From the NCBI GenBank assembly GCA_019059635.1, contig JAGVRJ010000005.1, forward strand, positions 1,922,001 to 1,986,000: a DNA stretch of 64,000 bases. Reading direction: 5' to 3'. The notes beneath the pieces were generated by a model. The model saw nothing but the letters and a program-made list of their open reading frames with translations, was not told the DNA's origin and did no database searches. The stretch comes from Proales similis. Lineage: Eukaryota; Rotifera; Eurotatoria; Ploima; Proalidae. Shown in pieces: positions 11,344 through 23,600 of the stretch. The position numbers and the translations under genes were made by a program. Each line of letters starts with the position of its first letter. Within the stretch, counting starts at the first letter, position 1.

Positions 11344-12606
11344 ATGCAAAATCAAGATATGTCTCAATTCGAGCAATATGGTCAAAGGTTTCTCCAGTAC
11401 AGCCTGAGTGATTTCGAAAGAGCCATTTTAGCTTCGCGCGCACCAATTCAGATCGAAGACGGCGAAGAGGAAATCGACGTGGACGGCATTCGTGGCTTAT
11501 TGGCAAACAAAATGGAAATACTCAATTGGCAAGGAGACCGGCCAATATCTGAATACGAGATCAACAAGGATCCGAATCCGGAGATAATACACAAAAGACT
11601 GGACCAGGACATTGTGCTCGGGCAGGAAGTTGCAATCAGATATCTACGACCTCCGACCCCTCCTCCGCCCGGTGAAATTCTGATCCGGCAAGAGGCGGAT
11701 GAAGTAATGCCTCCGGCGCCGCCGCTGGTAATACGACAGCAGCCCATACGACCTGATACACCTCCCCCGCTGGTTATACGAGAGGCGCCGCCTCCTCCGC
11801 CTCCCGAAATTCCGCCAAAAATCATAAACATTTCAGGCAAGCGCATTCCGCCGCCGCCTCGCAAAGTAATCATCGAAAAGCTGCCACCTATTCCGAGCAA
11901 GCCTCAGTCAATAATCATCGAGCGATGGCTGCCCTACAAGCAACTAAAGCGAAAAATCATTTACATCAAAGGCGAAGACAAGAAGAACGAAACAAGGGCG
12001 ATCAGAGAGCAGCCAAAGAATGTTGTCATTGAATGGGATTCGCCAAAAATCCAAGTCAAGCGAGAGTACAAAGATCTTGGCGTAGTGAAAGCCAATCCAA
12101 TCGAATACGTTCGACGTTATGGCTCTTCGTTGAAGCCGTCTCCGGAACTGCCAAACTTTGTGAGGGAAATAAGACCTCCGGCCGGAATGGCTCTTGCCGC
12201 CGAGGTTCCCGAAGGCTACGAAAGTCTTGAGTTCGAAGGTGACATTGAAGCGCTTAAACTGCTTGACATAGAAAAAGAAGGACTCGGCAGCTATTTGAAC
12301 GCAGTTCGCCAGTTTAGAGCAAGTGAGACAAACACTAACCCGAGTTTCTACAACACAAGAACATCGTTCAGAGGCAGAGACAATGATCTTTACGAAATTC
12401 TCAATCAGCTTGAGATCGATGTCAACAACACGATATCTTTGAACGAAGCCGAAACACTCTACATCCGTTTGGCGCGTCATGTCGGATCCGGATTCGATGA
12501 TGAAAGTGTAAAGAGGTTTTTTGCAGGAATCGACGTCAACTCAGACGGTCGTGTTGATTTCAGTGAGTTTAGAAAGCATTTTGAAAGGCAAATTCTGGCA
12601 AAATAA
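11344..12606 (+). CDS. Pro/Val-rich alveolin-like protein with C-terminal EF-hand
   Basis: This is an intronless 420-aa protein starting at an ATG. Residues about 100-210 are built of repeated short strands alternating Pro runs with Ile/Val-rich pieces, such as PPPLVIR, PPRKVIIEKLPPIP and QSIIIERWLPY. That composition resembles the IERLPP/ERWLPY segments of alveolin-type membrane-cytoskeleton proteins. The C-terminus (about 345-415) is helical with a canonical EF-hand loop, DVNSDGRVDFSE, which has the expected calcium ligands at positions 1, 3, 5 and 12. There is no signal peptide or membrane segment, so it is probably cytoplasmic. A structural, calcium-regulated role is inferred only. An AATAAA at about 12763 can end the transcript. 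Confidence 0.8.
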   Translation: MQNQDMSQFEQYGQRFLQYSLSDFERAILASRAPIQIEDGEEEIDVDGIRGLLANKMEILNWQGDRPISEYEINKDPNPEIIHKRLDQDIVLGQEVAIRYLRPPTPPPPGEILIRQEADEVMPPAPPLVIRQQPIRPDTPPPLVIREAPPPPPPEIPPKIINISGKRIPPPPRKVIIEKLPPIPSKPQSIIIERWLPYKQLKRKIIYIKGEDKKNETRAIREQPKNVVIEWDSPKIQVKREYKDLGVVKANPIEYVRRYGSSLKPSPELPNFVREIRPPAGMALAAEVPEGYESLEFEGDIEALKLLDIEKEGLGSYLNAVRQFRASETNTNPSFYNTRTSFRGRDNDLYEILNQLEIDVNNTISLNEAETLYIRLARHVGSGFDDESVKRFFAGIDVNSDGRVDFSEFRKHFERQILAK

Positions 12607-12963
12607 AATGCAGATCACGGAGAGGAGTTCTCTGTTCAGAAAATGATCCAGCCATTCGTTTCTTGTCCAAATTTGTACTACAGCCTTAATCTATTCGTGA
12701 TTGAACAATTTCTTCTCATCATTCTTCATCATTTCTTCTCTTTTGCGTTTCTCGTCTATTCAAATAAATGCATCCTAAACCACTGGAGAATGTAGACAGC
12801 AGAAAAAAAAAAAAGGCAAGCCAAGAATGTATCGGGTCTAATTTCAAATTTATTCATTTGCATCATCTCATTTTTATTTCTCTTTTGTTAGCTATATGAA
12901 AATAGAAGCTTAAACCATTTAGTATGACCATCGAATTCGAACTGGTGATCTATCGCTGAAATT
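12607..12963. other. 3' UTRs of two convergent genes
   Basis: The plus-strand AATAAA near 12763 and the minus-strand signals (TTTATT at about 12849 and 12873 on the plus strand) suggest two short 3' UTRs ending near each other. Nothing else is seen. Confidence 0.5.
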
Positions 12964-15825
12964 TTACGCTGTGACAAACACGAATATCTTATTGAGGAGA
13001 CAGGAGGAAAATTGCCTGTCGTAGTAAAAGTCGATTTTCAGCTCGAGCTGAATTTTGTCCGCCTCGTGACAAGATTTGAGCAAGAATATGTCGAACGTGT
13101 TGTGCTCGCTCTGTTCTACTCTAAAGTCTTCTTCTCTCAGATAATTGCCCATCGAGTCAATCAGCTTGAACTGTTTCTCCAGTCGAATGCGGTGACTGTA
13201 AGTGTTCACTCGAGTGGTGAATATTCTCACTGGCGCCTGAACCAAGTAGGAAAACGACGTGTGACTATAAAATATTTTCATCGGCTTTTGTAAGCATTCA
13301 AGGTCGCCGTATTTGCAAATCGTGTGGCCTCGGTCGCATCTCGAGCTTGAGCAGACAACAATATTCATTCGAAATTGAGCCAAATCAACTGAATAGATGC
13401 TTACTTTTGTCCGTCGTTGATTAATTTGTAGTCAATGGGACATTCTAATCGAATGCACTCGAAACTTCCACGAGTGTTGACGCATTGATCGGAGCGGCCA
13501 CAAGTGTGCGCTTGAAGCGCGCATTCGTCAATATCTAATCGATTCAGTTTAGCTCGATAGCCGAAGGATGTTTGTTGCTGGGCTCAATGCTACCTTGGCA
13601 AATTCTCTGGCTGTGAACATCTAATTGAAAGCCGCTTCCGCAAGAGCATTCATAAGAGCCTGGCTTATTGATGCAAGTTCCCGGACAAATGTTCGGCTTT
13701 CGTTCGCATTCATTTATGTCTTCATTTGGAATTGTCTAAGTTTCAATCGATTCGTTTGGTTTAGAATGGCATCTCTTACCAACACAAGTCCTCTTATCGG
13801 ATGCCAGCTCATATCCCTCTCTGCAAGTGCATTGATACGATCCGTAAGTGTTGACGCACTTGTGATCACAGATTCCTGGCCGTTCACATTCATTCTCGTC
13901 TGCGCACGTTTGAATTAAGTTTTTTTTTTCGAGTTGTTATTGAAATCGAATAATTGAATCGTTTGAAAATGACATACCCACACACGTTTGGTAAATGTGT
14001 GAAACTAGTTTAAAGCCTGAATGGCATTCGCATTTGAACGAGCCGGGAGTGTTGATGCAATTCGAATTTGAAGGACAAGGGCTTCTCTGAGCACATTCGT
14101 CAACATCTTGTCAGACGGAACAAAACCTTAATTTCAAATAATTCTCTCAACTCATCCTGTGGACATTTACCTTCACAAGTATTGCGAACAATGTTTAGCT
14201 CATAGCCGGACGGGCAATTGCATCTGAAGCTGCCGACTGTGTTCTCACAGGTGGCCATCGATGGACAATTGTGACGTCCAGTAGCGCACTCGTTCACGTC
14301 TATTATTCGTTTGTTTCTTAAATTTAAGTCTATCGGCCAATGCGGTCAACTCAAGAGCCTACCAATGCATTCAGTTTTACGATAGTTCAGCTCATAGCCT
14401 TGGCCACATACCAAAACCAGTGTACACTTGAATGAGCCAACAGTGTTTTCGCACTTCTCGTTCAGATGACACGGACTGCCTCGTTCGCATTCGTTTATAT
14501 CTTTGAACAAAGCCAAATCAACAAACTTGGAACGGGAGAGTGGGCAAAGTTCTCACCGACGCATTTTCCGTTGTGATCAAGCTCGTGGCCCTCTGGGCAC
14601 TTGATTTGTTCACAGTCACCTTTGTTGTAGTCGAAATAGTAGCCGATGCCGCACTGCTTTGGCTTACACCTTTTGAGTTTGGAAAAAATGAGCTGAAAAC
14701 TGAAGTGAGAGTAATCGCCTGCTCACTTGAAAGTTCCTGGCATGTTGATGCAGTCGAAACCTTTGGGACAATCGTGAAGATTGAGACTGCACTCGTCAAT
14801 GTCTTGTTCGCATCAGTAAAACTGATTCAGAGAAACCACAAAATGGAATGAGAAATTCACCTTCACACTCTTGAGTGTAGGCATTGATCGAGTAGCCAGT
14901 ACCACATGGCTTCTCGCGGATGCATCTGAACGATCCCGGATAGTTCTCGCAGCGCATGCCAGACGGACAGTCGTGCGTTTGACGAGCACACTCGTTTATG
15001 TCCTGACACTGGAATATCACAGCATTGAACAAGTAGCCAGTGCCGCACGCTTTTGTGCATTTGAAGCTTCCAATCAAGTTTTGACAGGTCAGACCGGGCT
15101 CACACGGGTTCTCCTCGACACACTCGTCAATGTCAATGCATAGGTTGGTGCGTGGGTCTTTACGGTAACCAGGCGGGCATTTGCAAACAGGAGTGACCAT
15201 CGCCACGCCACAAGACTGACTACTGCGGCAAGGTGAGCAATCATCGGGTCTAATTACAACTGCAAGCCGAAGGTCAGTTGAATTGCGGTCGCTTGAGGCA
15301 AAGTTGGCTACTTACGCGGCGGCATGGCAGGCGTTTGCTGGCAGCATTCTTGATAGGCCTTGTTACATTCGGGCCCAAGCTCTGGTATCGGAAAGCACTG
15401 TTCTCCGCCCTTTCTGGTCTGTATTCCTAGCTTGCAACAGTTGCAACATTCCTATTTATGTGAGCAAGGTTAGAATGGAGTTGGACATTGAAGCCATGAT
15501 TCGATTCGGTTACCGTTAATGAATTGCAGTCCGACTGACTCTTGAGCTCGCTACATTCAAGACCGGCGAACGCATGCTGTTTGCCTTTCTTGCATTCGGA
15601 ATTTCGTTTCGTTTGACTACAGCAAATGGTGAAAGCGAACTTGCAGCCGGCCGACTGATTGGGCAAACGAGTGAAATCGTTGCATCCGTTGAAGTTGAGA
15701 AACTGATCTTTGCCGTACTCGCAGCACGTGTTGAACTCTGAACTCTGTCCGGCTTGAAAGCAGTTTACTAGACCTGACAGAGTCAAGAAAAGAAAAGTGA
15801 ACAGTTCTGCTCTGGAACGCCTCAT
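12964..15825 (-). CDS. FBLN1: Fibulin-1-like secreted matrix glycoprotein
   Basis: This is a secreted extracellular-matrix protein that would associate with basement membranes and elastic fibres. The ATG at 15825 opens a hydrophobic signal peptide ([15 protein letters not shown]). The first exons carry anaphylatoxin-like Cys pairs ([26 protein letters not shown]). One incomplete EGF module and about nine calcium-binding EGF modules follow (IDEC/INEC/VNEC starts), running from about 15200 down to 13400, mostly one module per exon. The last exon (about 13383-12964) encodes the fibulin C-terminal module. This anaphylatoxin-EGF-FC order is diagnostic of fibulin-1/2. Introns are short. The frame upstream of 15825 lacks another ATG. 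Internal exon edges were only partly traced. Confidence 0.88.
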
Positions 15826-16125
15826 TCCAGTTCTTGTAGACGAGATGATTTGTTGATGCAATCGCAATGAAACCTGGTTGCCAAGTCTGGGCTCTAAATG
15901 AAATACGAATGCGGCTCAGAGTTATTTGAATGCCTTTGATGCAGTGATGCAATATAAATGGTAGCGAGTGAAGATAGCTGTGCTGCTCAAACGAGCCAAC
16001 AGCATCGGTAACATGATTCTTTTCAATTCGAGTGTGAAATGCCACCAGAACCTTGAGACCGTTCACATTGCATAATCAAAAGACGTTGCTCGTACAACTC
16101 TCGAAATTCTTAATTAGAGAGTTTA

Positions 16126-16141
16126 CTCTCTCTCTCTCTCT
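16126..16141. repeat. (CT)n microsatellite
   Basis: A 16-base pure CT run in the fibulin upstream region. It may be only slippage sequence or part of a GAGA-type promoter element. Confidence 0.8.
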
Positions 16142-16465
16142 ACCTCAAAGCTCCTATCTAAAAGAGTTTCTCGTCTAGTTAGATTGAAACCGGTCATCAT
16201 CTCAATCAGGCCCAATCAGATTTTATCTTCTATCATTCTTTTTTTTTTTACAAGTTTTCATTGTGTTGGCAAAAAAAGTACGCGTGCGTGCCCGGGCGTG
16301 TGTGCGAGTCGAGTGAGTGCGAAAGTAAAAACGTTATCTTTAAATGAGCTAAATTAAAACCAATTCCCGAAAGCAAGTTGTTTAATGTAACCAACCGGCG
16401 TCTATGAAGCGTTAGCAGAACGCGCCGCCGCCACCGCCGTTCTTTATTGAAAGCGGCGCTTCTAT

Positions 16466-16484
16466 GAGAGAGAGAGAGAGAGAG
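16466..16484. repeat. (GA)n microsatellite
   Basis: A 19-base GA run, continued by an imperfect GA-rich stretch to about 16498, in the same intergenic region. Confidence 0.8.
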
Positions 16485-16854
16485 GGAGAGAAAGAGAGTT
16501 GCAGCACTCGGCGTTAGTGACCTATAATTTTGTAATTCTGCATGTCACTCCACAATCTGAGTCTATGTCGGTCAATTATATAAAAACAATAACTGCAGCC
16601 CGATGGTAGAGCAAGTGGCCAGTTTGCCGTATTGAACAAACAATATAAATTATGAAAATATCGTTGCATTGGTCGGTTTTTCTCCCTATTCTTAGAGACG
16701 GCAGAGAAGAGGAGGCGAGCAAATTTAATAAACTATCGAGCAGTCCAATTTCTCTTTTATTTCTATTTACTTATTTGCTTGCTCAAGAGAACACAGAGTG
16801 CGCAGGGAAAAAGAAATAATTGAATTCTCTAAGTCTAAATTTTGCGGGATTTCT

Positions 16855-19800
16855 TCACCAGACGGCGCATTTTTTAGCCGGATTGTTCGCTTGACCGGGC
16901 TTGCATTTGAACGCCTGTTTGAACTCATCTGAATTCGAAGTTGTTCCCACAACGCTTGAAGGCAACAGAGTTTTTAAGGGACACAATGACAAGCAATCTG
17001 AAGAGAACACTCACCGGAACTGGCCCAGGCTGTGAACGTTAGTTTCTATTGCACTCTTGATAACCCAGTCGTTGTACTTGCTACACCAAATCTGGCCGAA
17101 GTTTATGAAAAACAGTTGATCCTGGGTGAAATTCAAACCCGGAAGTAGCGATTCCGGTCCGTTAGTCGTCTCCCATCGCTTGTACGCCTGAGAATGTGAG
17201 CTCGATCGAAGATTGGATTAGAACAACAACTGCAAGTCTTCCTCACCCTAAAGGCTTGCTTAAGGCCTCCGTTGTCTGCAATCTAAAAATAAAATTCGAC
17301 TCAAATAAACAAGATATTCTAATCCCAATCGCAATGCTTACATTCTCTCCTTGCGTTTGATATCCGTTCATCTTATGATGTAAACATGTAAGAGACGCAA
17401 AGGGAACAAGAACAATCGAATGAAATTCACCGTTCTATTGGCTTCTTTGACAAAAAAGCTGCCGTACTGGTCAATAATACACTGGGCTCTTTTCTTGTAG
17501 TTTTCGATAGTTCTTTGAAAATTTTAATTGGCGATAATAGAATGAGCTTGGCAGTAAAGAGAATGGGGTTGCTTACGAATTCGTCCATAGACTGGCTGAC
17601 GAGTCGGGATGATAAACGCCATCTTTATCGAACTTTCTTCCTAGTCGTTGAGAATATTCGAATCAAAAGTAGGCTCGGGAAAAAGAGCAAACCAAAACGA
17701 ACCTTGATCATCGAATCCTATTTCAAGTTTTCAAATTAAACACACAAATAACAAGAGTGAATGAAACAAAAGCAGCAACCATGCGTTATCTCGTGTCCGA
17801 TCACAGCGCCGATGCCTCCGTAGTTCAAATAGCTTGTCAAAGCAAACGCTCAAGCTGAATGTTAACAGATTGCCTCAACTCAAGTGGTCTACTTGGGAAC
17901 TTGGGCGTCATAGAACGGATGCTGCAGAATTCCGGCGGGGAAGCCTTTTGTTTGTAAGTTCAGCTTGCTCGAGAAAAATGGCTTATCGAACTGCTTACAT
18001 ATCTCGTTGAACGAAGCGCTGTAGTAGGCGTTCACCTCGGCTGGACCCATGAACCATCTTGAATTTGCTTTATTTGAACAGTTGCTCAAGAGGTCGATTG
18101 GCACAGAGCTTACTGTTCTTTGTCAATCTTCTGCCTCAAGTCTCTTAGATTTGCGCGTACAAGGATCTTTGTGATACGCGCAATGTTCAAGTAGTAATTT
18201 TCCACATCGAATTGATACTGCCAATTGTCCAAGATTATTATTATTTTTTTTTTCTAATTTTCCTCAGATCCGTAGTCAATAGAAAAAAACAGTTACATCG
18301 GAGTAGATGAGATTCAAATGGTGGTCATCGTAAATGTATTCCGGATATCCGATTTTGATGCGGATCGCGCGCGCCTAATATTTCCAGCATTACATGACAG
18401 CATGGATGCGGCCCAAAAAAACGTTAAAATTGCCTTTTCAACTGCTGCCTGTCTCGACACTGAGTCCATCCAGTCGTACTCGTCTAGCATTGTAATGAAT
18501 TCCGATCGTATGTTTTCGATCATGCTCGCTGCCTGGTAAAAAGCTTTTGCAATAAGACGTTTCATGGCCTCTATGCGATTCATTTACCGCCTTCTTGGCG
18601 CCTTGGTCGAACTTTTGCGAGACGTACATTCGACCCACTGCCAAACTCATCGCATCGAGCACTCTATGAGTACAGCGCACTTGTCGAAAGTCGGACATCA
18701 TTTGAATTTCGTTCAACTTTTCAAAATGTTTGCAATTTTAATTTGCGATTTTAATTCGCTTTTTGGCACAAGAAATAAAAGTGAAGTGAAATTTCTCACC
18801 TGAGACATTCTTGGCGAGAGGGACCAATACTCAGAGGGCAAATACCGAAATGAACTTCTCACAAATGCCCACACAAGAAGGTTGTCCAGAGTTCTGAAAA
18901 GCAACGGTCTAGAAACGAATCAGATTTAAAGAGATTTTAGTCGACCTTAGGTCATTTTCATAGACTTGGTTGAACGCTTGAAGAGCGTTGCTCAAGTAAG
19001 AGAGGTCAGTTAGGACAAAGGGTTCGTCGGGCGCCAAATAGATGCTGGCCACTTTTTCGAACAATTCTACTTTCACGTATTGATTCCAGTCGAACTTGAA
19101 TTAAGACGTTTAGAGAACAAAATGCAAAGCAGATGCTTCTGACACGCACGTTCGGTAGAATCGAGGCAAGATCAGAGTATTTTGTTCGAATGAACTTGCT
19201 CTTGCGTCTCTGCTCGACGTTTAAGCGATACTTGAAAACAAATCGAGCTTGTAAATCTCTTTGAAGTAAATCGAACCTAATATGTTTACAATTGCCATAT
19301 TCTTTTCGAATTGGACCATTTTGTCAATCTCGAGGTCGATGTTCTGGTTGTTTGCGCCCATTACTTGAGCCAAGTTCTTTATGAATCGTTTGTAAGAGCT
19401 CATCATGTCTTCATTCTCGTAGAGCGATTTGTCAAGGAACCAGTACGCTTGTGAAATCTAATTAAGGTGAAATGTTACACGTTTACTCTGGACGATGTTT
19501 GCCTGGCTCTGCTTGCCCTAATAATCGGATATTTCGGGTTCACCGGATCGATCGAAGTGTAGAGATTAAAAATTGGATCCACTCCGATTTTGAACAAGGC
19601 CACCATTCTCTGAAGACTCGTTGTTTTGTTTGGCGCATGAACACTCGAGTTTAAGAGTGGCCAACCGCCCAGTTCGTGATTCATTATGTCCAGAATTGAC
19701 TTTTCGCTTGTGTAAGCGTCTAGGCGCATTAGATTTCATGATCAGGTAGTTGAGCTTTCAAGCTTACTCTCGTTTAAACAGGACTGGAAAAGCGTTTTGG

Positions 19801-20385
19801 CTTTGACTATTGACTTTAACTCACCGGACTTGATGGGCTCAGAGAGAAGATCTTGCGTAGTAAGCGACGTCTAAGCGAGCGAGTAAGCCCGAGTGCATTT
19901 GATGCTCACCTGAAAGCGTAACTTGCACTTGTTCAGACAAACGACCGAAAGTGCTTCGGCCTGACTGGCCACTGGATAGTCGAGTGTTCTTTACGAACCC
20001 TCCACAAGTGAACTGGAAGAAGTTGTCGCAAGGATCAACGCTTAGATCCATATTCTCAAGCATCATGTTCGCTTTAATGATGAAAAATTTTCCGCTTCGA
20101 TTTTAGCTTCTTGCTCATTAGAACGGCTGAGCACAAACCTGTCTTGACACAGGAAGGACTCATGCACACCGGGGCGGCTTTCGATTGCTCGGGCAAGAGA
20201 AGTGCAATGCCCAATATGAAGGCAAAAAGGCCGAGAAAGGCGATTGCTAGTAGCCACAGCTTCTTGTGCTTCAGTAGATTATTAAGTCGCTGGCCGTATT
20301 TACAACTGACCAAATCGTCTCTGTTCAAGTGCTCTTGTCAATTCGGCAACACTTGCAAACCAGTCACTTACCCGTTTATTTCCAT
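16855..20385 (-). CDS. M13 (neprilysin-type) zinc metallopeptidase, copy A
   Basis: This is a type II membrane endopeptidase expected to cleave small peptides outside the cell. A tiny first exon (ATG at 20385, MEIN) splices over a 38-nt intron to the exon carrying the membrane anchor (LWLLAIAFLGLFAFILG). The ectodomain begins with the CMSPSC pair and DPCDNFFQFTCGGF. The substrate-binding NAYYS lies near 18030 and FPAGILQ near 17940. The zinc site is HEITH at 17781-17795, with the third ligand in GENIADNGG split across an intron near 17340/17280. A 15-nt microexon (17703-17717) supplies FDDQG. The C-terminus ends CAVW, the family's usual CxxW. All catalytic landmarks are present, so it looks active. 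It is the last of four tandem copies. Many internal exons were recognised, but not every edge was set. Confidence 0.88.
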
Positions 20386-20636
20386 ATCGAGCAGAAATTT
20401 TTAAAATAACCAGCAACAGCCGCCGCAACAACCTCTACGCCAGTTTATTTACGCGCCTACTTATCAACTCAGACACCAGAACAAGATAAGAATTGGACAC
20501 AAAAGTGGGGTAGAATTACACAAGCGTAATAGTATTTCGTTTTTCGCCTATTTTATTGAAGAAGCTTCAAAGTAAATGAAATAAGATCAGTCCTTGAAAT
20601 GCAATGCCTTTTTATCTCTTTTTTTTTGGCTAGAAG
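20386..20636. other. Spacer between M13 copies A and B
   Basis: A short 251-base spacer. TTTATT near 20550 may be the polyadenylation signal of copy B. No TATA box was found for copy A. Confidence 0.4.
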
Positions 20637-23600
20637 CTACCAGAGTGTGCACTTTTGCTGACGTGCGTTTGCTTGGCCCGCTTTGCAGTTAAACGCTTCA
20701 CTGAACTCATCGGTGTTTGAAGTGGAGCCAATAATCCTTGAAAAGCATTATTCAGTCGAAGGCGTTTCTTCTTCAAACTTTAATCAAACCTGAAGCGACC
20801 GATGGTGTGCGGATCATTGAGTATGGACTCGACGACTGATTCGTTTCGGTGTTTGCCGCACCACAGCTGACCAAAGCTTATGAAAAACATCTGCTCTGGA
20901 GTATAAGAAGAGAGACCAGGCAAGCGGGCTTCGACAGGATTTGACTTGGCCCAGTTGCGATACGCCTGTCGAATAGTCGATTGTCGAATGAGTCGAGCCA
21001 ATCGATTTTCATTTAGTTTTGGTTATTGGCATTTAGTTTCAATTAAGCTTTACCTTGAAAGAAGTGCGAATTCCTCCGTTGTCAGCTTTTAGAGAGCAGT
21101 TACTTCAAGTTCTTTAAGTAAAATGAAAACAAAAAATTCAAACCAATGTTCTCCGCTTGTGTTTTGGCTCCATTTAGTGCTTTATCAACTTGGGGCTCAA
21201 CATATGCGTCATATTGCTGTACGAAGCATTCGGCCTTTTTATAAAAGTTGCCCACAGTTCTTAAAGCAATCGACGACGAATAGACGAATAAAATGGAATT
21301 TGATATTGTTGACTTGTTGAAGCTTACTCGTTGGACCAAATCCCGACACCTTCGTGTTCTGGATAGAATACGCCATTCTCGTCATATAAACGGCCTTGAA
21401 CGTTCTCAACATGAAGGCGAGACGAAATGAATCACAAAAGAAATTTACCCTCTTCGTCGTAACCTTGGCAAATTAGAGAGTTTTCAACTCTTTCACAAAT
21501 GAGAGCTGCACGAATATTGCTTACCATGAGTGATTTCGTGTCCAATTATGGAACCAATAGCGCCGTAGTTTAAATATTTCGGAAAGGCCGGACTGAAATA
21601 AGGGCTTTGCAGAATTCCGGCCGGGAAGCCTTTTCAGAGTTGTCTCATGATCACATCTTGAATGACATTTGTTCATGATTGGTGCTTACAAATCTGATTG
21701 GCAATCGGACTGTAAAAGGCATTTAATACTGCCGGCCCAGAAATCCAGCTTTAGTTAATTTCGAAATTCATTTTCCGACTATCGATCGTATATAGGCGCA
21801 CTCACTCTTCCCAATTTTGAGGTCGACCAAGCTCTTTCATTGAAACTTTGACTTTAAACTCGACCAGTTGTTGAAAATTTCCCAAACAGTCGTGAACTGA
21901 GAAATTGAGCTAAACAGAATTGAAATGAAGGAGCAATCGTTAGTGAGCAGAGACCAGATATCTTACTCCTTGATGAAAGTCGTCGAGCCAGGAGTTGTTC
22001 AACAGCTGCTCTGAATAGCCGACTTTGAACTGCATGTTATCTGCCTAAACTTGGCGTCAAGTAAAGAATTAATTTTAGCGAAGAGATCATCGCTGACCTT
22101 TTCAAGCGCTTTCTTTTTGGAATAGTCATCCATCCAGTCACTGTTGGATATCATCGACTTGAATTGACCGAACAGATTGTTTATCATTACGGTGGCCTTG
22201 TTTGTTTACAACAAACTTCTTAGAACAGGTAAATAAGATGAAGCTATGAAGAGGGCGCACCTCCTGCTTCCACGTCTCATTGAAATGGCTTTGAATGTAA
22301 AGGCGACCCACTGCCAGCTCCATTTCTCTGCTCACAAAATTAGAGCAGGCTAGGATGCGTGGGCGGCTAGAGTCAGTTCCCATGTAGACCTATTGACGCA
22401 TCGGTGATAAAGAGAGACCGACTACGAATGGGTCATTATTATTTGCAATTACTCGATCGAATTTTATTTTCGCTCGTTGAAATTTACGAGGAAGAAATGG
22501 AACAATGTCCTTTAGATAGAGCCAAATCAAAAAGTTTTTCAACTCGCTTGGTATCAACTATTAAGACGAGTTCAATCGACATAATCGTATAAAAATGTTT
22601 ACTTTGGTTTCTCGACTCGCAGCTGAGACAAGAGCCGACAGGCGGAGATCAGGTAGTTGAAATCGTCCACAATAATTGCCTCATCGTCGGCTAAACGTAT
22701 TCCGGAGCCTTTTTCAAACGACTGCTCGATGAACTCAATCCATTCAAACTAATTGCCGAATTCTGTAAATCAAAATTCTTAACCAAAATTAGTCGAAAAT
22801 TTCAACCTCAGGTATCAACTGCTGAAGAGTTTTCAAGGTCGTGTTCTTTTCAGGATATGTCTGACGAAGCTCTTCATCTTCTTGAAGCTAAATTGAATTT
22901 CCCAGGGTCAACTTTGAAGCGTTTTCGAAACAATTAGATTAAAAAAAATACCAGCGAGAATTCTCTTTCAATTTCCTGAATTTGTTTGGCTACGGCCCAA
23001 TGATCGTCAATCTCCACCGGATAGAGAAGAGACACCATGTCATGAATGTATTGAAGATAGGCATACATTATTTTCGAATCGAACAAGTAGTGTCGGTGAA
23101 AGAACCAGCTCGGCTGAGCGACCTGAATGGAAAGTTTTGAAACGAGCTCGGTTAAAGATTGTAATTTGTTGACCTTGAGAACAGTCATATTCGGGTTCTT
23201 TGGCTCGATGGACACATAGACTTCAAACAGATTAGCTGCGTCGACCAATTTGAGACGAATGAGCCTGTCCAAGATGGTCGGCTCTTCGTCAGTATTATTA
23301 CTGGACCGATTAAACGACCAGCCGCCCAGCTCTTCTACGATTTGCTCAAGTTTGCCTGTTCCTTGTTGATCAATCAAGTCTAACGTTCGCCGCAGTTAGA
23401 AAGCGTTTAATAGCAGATCGCCTCATTACTCGACCTTGATTCATGCACGAGCGATAAATTCGCTTCGCGTTACTCGTAGCCATCGTATCATTCTCGTTGA
23501 CAGGCTCATTTAGCAGGTCTTGAACAGTTGGCCATTAATCAAAGAGCAAAGGAAACAGGACGTTGAACTATTACCTGCGATCGTGTATGCCAGCTTGTCT

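Larger units (their letters stand above)
15826..16854. other. Intergenic region with two dinucleotide tracts
   Basis: It lies upstream of fibulin and downstream of the first M13 gene. It contains a (CT)n tract at about 16126-16141 and a (GA)n tract at about 16466-16484. AT-rich sequence with TTTATT at about 16757 may hold the polyadenylation signal of the M13 gene. No gene is seen. Confidence 0.5.

Noticed and set aside
15617-16066. 149-codon minus-strand frame overlapping the fibulin 5' end
   Set aside because: It is out of frame with the anaphylatoxin-like Cys pairs and has no recognisable product.
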